A stretch of 16,611 nt of DNA from Pseudomonadota bacterium (GTDB lineage Bacteria > Myxococcota_A > Polyangia > Polyangiales > Polyangiaceae). The position numbers were made by a program, and so were the translations under genes. Below the pieces are notes generated by a model that did no database searches, had not been told where the DNA came from, and was given only the letters and a program-made list of their open reading frames with translations. Location of the stretch: positions 1 through 16,611 of the forward strand of contig JAEYWK010000236.1 in NCBI GenBank assembly GCA_023431345.1, read 5' to 3'. Positions 14,308 through 16,611 of the stretch are shown here, one piece after another (the first letter of the stretch is position 1; each line of letters opens with the position of its first letter).

Positions 14308-15185
14308 GCTCGAGCGCGCTCGAGCCCGTCTTCAAAGCGCGCGAGGTCGCGCTGTCGGCGCTCCTCGCGTTCGTGGTGCAGGGCGGCCTGCTCGTGCTCT
14401 GGATTTATGCGGGCGCGGGCAGCGCGCATGTGCCGCCGGCGGCGCTCGAGCTGCCGCGCGAGATCCCGATCGCCGTCAAGCCGGTCGTCGACGAGACGCC
14501 GCTGCTCAAGCTGGGCGGCAAGAAGAAGGCGAAGCTGCCCGACATGTGGAAGAAGCAGGCCCCCGTGCAGCGCTTCGAGGAGACGAGCGCTCCGTCGACC
14601 AAGGCCAGCAAGTCGCCCGCCTCGCTCCCGTCCTCCAAGCTCACGCCGCTCGATGCCTCCGCTCCGCCCCCCGACGCAGAAACGGCCAAGCAGGTCGATC
14701 AAACGCTGACCGACGCGGCTCCCGACGCTGCGCCGACGGTCGAGGGAGAAGGCGCCGCCGACGGCGTAAAAGAAGGAACCGAGACGGATCCGCTCAAGGC
14801 GCGCGCCGTCAGCGCGTATTACGGCAAGCTCCAAGGCTGGTTCAATGCGCGGTTCCGCCCCCCGAGCGAGGGCGCGCCGTGCGAGGAGCTGAAGAAGCTC
14901 GGCGCCAGCGTCGTGGTAACCGTCGGGGGTGACCGTAGTGTTGCGGGCTACTCGCTCGTCAAAGCCAGCGGTAACAACGAATTCGACGCTCGCGTTCGCG
15001 CCATGCTGGATGGCGCGAAGGGCGAGCAGCTCCCGCCTCCACCGCCCCTCTACCCCGACATCTTGGGCCAGACTTTGCCGCTGAGGCTCACTGGTCAGAA
15101 CGTGAAATGCAATGATGCTCCCTCCTCGCCCACACCGCCCTCGTCGCCGGCCGAGCCTGAAGCTCCTTCGGAGCCTGCGCCTTAG
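14304..15185 (+). CDS. tolA: TolA-like energy transducer with TonB-type C-terminus
   Basis: TolA carries force from TolQR across the periplasm to Pal and TolB. The 293-residue protein has one transmembrane helix (16-37) and then, instead of the long Ala/Lys helix of E. coli TolA, a Pro/Ser/Ala/Asp-rich linker of about 120 residues. Next comes a TolA/TonB C-terminal domain (about 165-275: YYGKLQGWFNARFRPP, then VVVTVGGDRSVAGYSLVKAS and EFDARVRAML). Two Cys at the domain's edges (GAPCEEL, NVKCND) could pair. The last 24 residues are Pro/Glu/Ser-rich and are encoded in DNA shared with the tolB start. The GTG start overlaps the tolR stop, so translation is coupled. Confidence 0.85.
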   Translation: MSSSALEPVFKAREVALSALLAFVVQGGLLVLWIYAGAGSAHVPPAALELPREIPIAVKPVVDETPLLKLGGKKKAKLPDMWKKQAPVQRFEETSAPSTKASKSPASLPSSKLTPLDASAPPPDAETAKQVDQTLTDAAPDAAPTVEGEGAADGVKEGTETDPLKARAVSAYYGKLQGWFNARFRPPSEGAPCEELKKLGASVVVTVGGDRSVAGYSLVKASGNNEFDARVRAMLDGAKGEQLPPPPPLYPDILGQTLPLRLTGQNVKCNDAPSSPTPPSSPAEPEAPSEPAP

Positions 15186-16473
15186 CGCGGCGCTACTGGC
15201 GACGACGCTGGCCGCCGTGCCCGCGCTCGCGCAGAGCGCGGCGCCGCCCGCCGACGAGACCGCGCTCGGCGAGATCTTGGTGACGGGCACGCAGGCGGCC
15301 GAGAAGCTGCCTCGCATCGCGATCTTGCCGTCGCTGAGCCCCGACTACGAAGACGTGATCGTGCGCGGCGTCGTGCGGCGCGACTTCGAGCTGACCGGCT
15401 TGTTCGACGTGATCTCCGACGACAAGGCGCCGCCCGGCATGTACGGCTTCGACGACGCCGTCGACATCGAGGCCTGGCGCAAGGTCGGCCCCGAAGCGAT
15501 CGTGAAGGTGGCGGCCCGCAAAGGGCCGGCCGCCGATCAGATCGAGGTGTTCGGGCTTGCCTACCTGATGCCGAACGCCAACAAGCCGGTGTTCGAGAAG
15601 AAGCTGACCGTCAAGAAGACGGAAGCGCGCGTCACCGCGCACCGCATCACCGACGCGCTGCTCGGCGCGTTGACGGGCCGGCCCGGTGGCTTCGCGAGCG
15701 AGCTCACCTTCTCCGGCCGCTGGGGCAAAAATCGCCGAATTTTCCGCATGGACGCGGACGGCAACGGCCTGCTCCCGTTCACGGATCCGAAAGACACGGC
15801 GATCGCACCGGCGTTCGGGCCCGGCAACAGGATCTTCTACCTCGTGAGCCACGAGTACGCGCCGTTCTCGCTGGCGGCGTACTTCAATCAGAAGAACGAC
15901 GCCGTCGGTGTGCCGTTCAAGACCTCGCTCTATGGCGTGTCGCTCAGCCGCGATGGCAAGCAGATGGCGCTCGCCGTGGCCGATAACGGTAAGAGCGCGA
16001 TCTTCGTGGGCGGCGCGGACGGCTCGAACATGAAGGCGGTATCGACGACCGAGCTCGCGACGCGCCCGGTGTTCAGCCCGACCGGCAAGCTCTCGTGGAT
16101 CGGCGGCGGCGCCAAGCAAGGCACCCAGCGGGTGTGGCTGGACGGCAAGGCCATTTCGCCGCCCGGCTTCACCGCCGGCGGGCAAACCTTCTGTGACACC
16201 GAGGACGGCGTGCGCCTCGTCTACTCGGTGGCGGTCGGCGGCGGCAAACAAGACCTGGTGATGAGCGACGAGAAGGGCCGCGTGATCGGTCGCCTCACGC
16301 AAGGCCAAGGCTCGAATACCTATCCCGCTTGCAGCCCCGACGGCCGCCTGCTCGCGTTCTTCTCGACGCGCGGCAGCGCCCCCGGCATCTACGTCATGTC
16401 GCTGAAGAGCTTCCGCACCCAACCCATCTCGAGCCAGCTCGGCGAAAGCCTCAGCTGGGCCGCCCTCCCCTAG
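15112..16473 (+). CDS. tolB: TolB periplasmic beta-propeller protein
   Basis: TolB is the soluble periplasmic subunit that binds Pal and TolA. The 453-residue precursor has an unusually long, Arg/Pro-rich n-region followed by a hydrophobic core and a cleavage site ALA|QS after residue 40. Then come the TolB N-terminal domain (about 65-190, beginning LPRIAILPSLSP) and a beta-propeller (about 200-453) with repeated D-x-[DN]-G and SPDG/SPTG turns, such as RMDADGNG, SLSRDGKQM, FSPTGKLSW and CSPDGRLLAFF. ATG codons occur at 15112 and 15115; no later ATG, GTG or TTG precedes the signal core. The first 74 bases overlap the end of tolA in another frame. It closes the operon; a 15-base palindrome spans its stop codon. 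Confidence 0.92.
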   Translation: MMLPPRPHRPRRRPSLKLLRSLRLSAALLATTLAAVPALAQSAAPPADETALGEILVTGTQAAEKLPRIAILPSLSPDYEDVIVRGVVRRDFELTGLFDVISDDKAPPGMYGFDDAVDIEAWRKVGPEAIVKVAARKGPAADQIEVFGLAYLMPNANKPVFEKKLTVKKTEARVTAHRITDALLGALTGRPGGFASELTFSGRWGKNRRIFRMDADGNGLLPFTDPKDTAIAPAFGPGNRIFYLVSHEYAPFSLAAYFNQKNDAVGVPFKTSLYGVSLSRDGKQMALAVADNGKSAIFVGGADGSNMKAVSTTELATRPVFSPTGKLSWIGGGAKQGTQRVWLDGKAISPPGFTAGGQTFCDTEDGVRLVYSVAVGGGKQDLVMSDEKGRVIGRLTQGQGSNTYPACSPDGRLLAFFSTRGSAPGIYVMSLKSFRTQPISSQLGESLSWAALP

Positions 16474-16485
16474 GGAGTGTCCCTA
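16471..16485. repeat. 15-bp palindrome spanning the tolB stop
   Basis: TAGGGA-GTG-TCCCTA is a perfect 6-bp inverted repeat with a 3-base spacer; its first three bases are the tolB stop codon. It lacks a T-tract and is too short to be a confident terminator. Confidence 0.4.
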
Positions 16486-16505
16486 ATTGCTGGTCTCGGC
16501 GTAAA

Positions 16506-16526
16506 CGTGCCCGTGCCCGTGCCCGT
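16506..16526 (+). repeat. Hexamer tandem repeat CGTGCC x3.5
   Basis: Three and a half copies of CGTGCC lie in the region after tolB. The same frame shows no gene. It may be a simple-sequence expansion. Confidence 0.75.
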
Positions 16527-16547
16527 CTGTCGATACCGCACAAGTCT

Positions 16548-16609
16548 CAGACCCTGCTGCTGGCCTGGAGCCCAGCTTCGAACCCTGCCTCGTAGCTGAG
16601 GAGGGTCTG
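16548..16609. repeat. 8-bp inverted repeat at the window end
   Basis: CAGACCCT (16548-16555) and AGGGTCTG (16602-16609) are perfect reverse complements enclosing 46 bases that contain smaller complementary stretches such as GCTGG/CCAGC. The element may continue past the window, so its nature cannot be judged here. Confidence 0.35.
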
Positions 16610-16611
16610 CA

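Noticed and set aside
14145..15317. 390-codon minus-strand open frame
   Set aside because: Antisense to tolR, tolA and tolB; no family features.
15193..16422. 409-codon minus-strand open frame
   Set aside because: Antisense to tolB; composition typical of a shadow frame.
16540..16611. Possible tRNA because of a TTCGAAC-like T-loop
   Set aside because: The flanking bases do not form a T-stem on either strand and no acceptor or anticodon arms could be drawn.

Overview
The window reads as chromosome of a high-GC bacterium. Nearly every gene has G or C at the third codon position. The small lipoprotein with a Gly/Ser/Ala linker and a Cys-rich tail, the regulator with a histone-H1-like Lys/Ala/Pro tail, the Cys-repeat protein and the GTG/TTG starts all suggest a Myxococcota (deltaproteobacterial) genome, most likely Polyangia/Sorangiineae. 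That placement is inference from style and protein families; there is no rRNA in the window. I see no tRNA, CRISPR array, transposase or phage gene. I count 18 protein genes and no gene-free stretch longer than 300 bases.

Layout. 1-116: poly-C end and a promoter-like region. 117-635: Gly/Ser lipoprotein (+). 684-1700: secreted protein with SH3-like blocks (-), divergent from a DHH-family phosphoesterase-like protein (1775-2662, +) whose motifs look circularly permuted. A 22-bp-stem hairpin (2662-2714) separates that gene from a response regulator with a basic repeat tail (2793-3815, +). Convergent to it is a PilZ-like gene followed by a DinG/XPD-type helicase (6508 down to 3823, -). The helicase lacks one of the four expected Fe-S cysteines. 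6693-7127: unrecognised protein (+) behind a good sigma70-like promoter. 7224-10258: a membrane-anchored parvulin-type chaperone translationally coupled to an M16 peptidase (+). 10261-10659: XRE-type regulator (-) with two palindromes upstream. 10919-11584: lipoprotein (-), divergent from a Cys-repeat protein (11686-12123) coupled to a tail-anchored membrane protein (12120-12452).

12581-16473 is a complete, tightly overlapping Tol-Pal operon in the order pal-tolQ-tolR-tolA-tolB, the envelope machine that links the inner membrane proton motive force to the outer membrane and peptidoglycan. The last 138 bases hold short repeats and inverted repeats but no gene.

Themes. Much of the window serves the cell envelope: Tol-Pal, a periplasmic folding factor, two lipoproteins and a secreted protein. 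The strongest leads for something undescribed are: the 20-cysteine protein in which every cysteine falls on one 3-residue register and the protein resolves into four 24-residue repeats; the DHH protein with motif order II-III-I-IV; and the receiver domain fused to a histone-like tail.
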